A stretch of DNA of 6,005 nt, taken from contig CAYGWJ010000135.1 in the NCBI GenBank assembly GCA_964353405.1, forward strand, positions 1 to 6,005, given 5' to 3'. The notes under the pieces were generated by a model. It did not search any database. It saw nothing but the letters and a program-made list of their open reading frames with translations, and was not told where the DNA came from. This DNA is from JBGLNJ01 sp964353405. GTDB taxonomy: Bacteria > Chloroflexota > Anaerolineae > Fen-1058. This document shows positions 5,629 through 6,005 of this stretch, one piece after another. Both the position numbers and the translations under genes were made by a program. How positions within the stretch are numbered: the first letter of the stretch is position 1; each line of letters opens with the position of its first letter.

Positions 5629-6005
5629 TTATAACAAATCGAGTTCCTCTGCCCGTCGGATGGCCATCCGACGGTTGTTCACCCCAAGTTTGTTGTAAAT
5701 GCTTTTGGTGTGGGTACGCATGGTGTTCAGGGACACCATTAGTTCACGGGCAATTTCCGGGCCGTTCAATTCGGTTCCAAGCAGCCGAAGGACTTCAAGT
5801 TCACGTTCGCTCAGCGGCTCGATCAAGAGCTGAGTGACGGGCGTTCTGCCTTCAGCCTTCCCAAAGGCAGCCAGTAATTGACGAACATAGTTCGAGACGG
5901 TACCGTGTTTAGCGGCCTCTCGCAGCAGTGCCGCCATGGGTGGGCCTTCGTCAACAAAGGTGCGGATGAATCCGCCCGGCTCTGCCAGCGCCAGCGCGTC
6001 ACCCA
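5629..6005 (-). CDS. LuxR-family transcriptional regulator, MalT/LAL type, C-terminal 125 residues
   Basis: The frame stays open to the right edge, so the ATG at 5937 is internal and the gene begins beyond the window. The visible N-terminal part, LALAEPGGFIRTFVDEGPPMAALLREA, matches the last segment of the TPR-like region of large ATP-dependent LuxR regulators (MalT/LAL type, usually 850-950 residues). After a linker, PLSERELEVLRLLGTELNGP begins the LuxR helix-turn-helix domain. It continues through EIARELMVSLNTMRTHTKSI and YNKLGVNNRR and ends RAEELDLL with TAA at 5631-5629. SLNTMRTHTKSIYNKL is the recognition-helix region. Full-length relatives bind ATP and a small inducer and activate transcription of adjacent genes. 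The upstream NTPase part and the ligand cannot be judged here. Confidence 0.93.
   Translation of the reverse strand, partial: GDALALAEPGGFIRTFVDEGPPMAALLREAAKHGTVSNYVRQLLAAFGKAEGRTPVTQLLIEPLSERELEVLRLLGTELNGPEIARELMVSLNTMRTHTKSIYNKLGVNNRRMAIRRAEELDLL

Noticed and set aside
5629..5937. A stand-alone 102-aa LuxR-domain protein starting at 5937
   Set aside because: The same frame continues upstream to the window edge with sequence typical of MalT/LAL-type regulators (LALAEPGGFIRTFVDEGPP), so the ATG is internal to a larger gene.

Overview
The window reads like accessory DNA from a Chloroflexota (Anaerolineae-like) bacterium. This is an inference from gene content: a MalT/LAL-type LuxR regulator, a small protein of a type I associate with that phylum, a DUF4386 membrane protein beside a zinc-less MDR reductase, and a secreted beta-propeller/PKD/PPC protein. 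No rRNA or other phylogenetic marker is present. Every gene I can support lies on the minus strand.

Layout from left to right. (1) Positions 1-1756 hold the N-terminal 585 codons of a large secreted protein. It has a signal peptide, beta-propeller-like repeats, a PKD-like domain and a PPC-like domain containing a threefold 18-bp repeat. The gene runs off the left edge, so its C-terminus is not seen. (2) Positions 1757-2055 are non-coding. They hold a possible promoter for that gene, a 70-nt interrupted palindrome and a pair of 7-bp direct repeats 21 bp apart. (3) Positions 2056-3641 are a complete 1586-bp insertion sequence. It has 22-bp inverted repeats (20/22 identical), one 482-aa DDE transposase and GTC on both outer flanks. 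(4) Positions 3642-4232 are the first 197 codons of a quinone oxidoreductase/zinc-less alcohol dehydrogenase, cut off by the insertion sequence, whose end supplies a TAG stop. The missing C-terminal half is not on the far side of the element. (5) Positions 4295-4987 encode a six-helix DUF4386 membrane protein in visibly AT-richer DNA. (6) Positions 5136-5405 encode an 89-aa conserved-looking small protein of unknown function. (7) Positions 5629-6005 encode the C-terminus of a LuxR/MalT-type regulator, followed by a clear rho-independent terminator. The regulator's N-terminal part lies beyond the right edge.

The regulator, small protein, DUF4386 protein and reductase are consecutive and co-oriented, and look like a small regulated module. 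A perfect 16-bp inverted repeat touches the -35 box of the putative small-protein promoter, centred about 43 bp upstream of the predicted transcription start. That is where a LuxR-type activator commonly binds. A second palindrome lies upstream of the DUF4386 gene. The insertion has broken the last gene of the module and appears to have come with a deletion or rearrangement. I see no CRISPR array, tRNA, rRNA or recognisable defence system.
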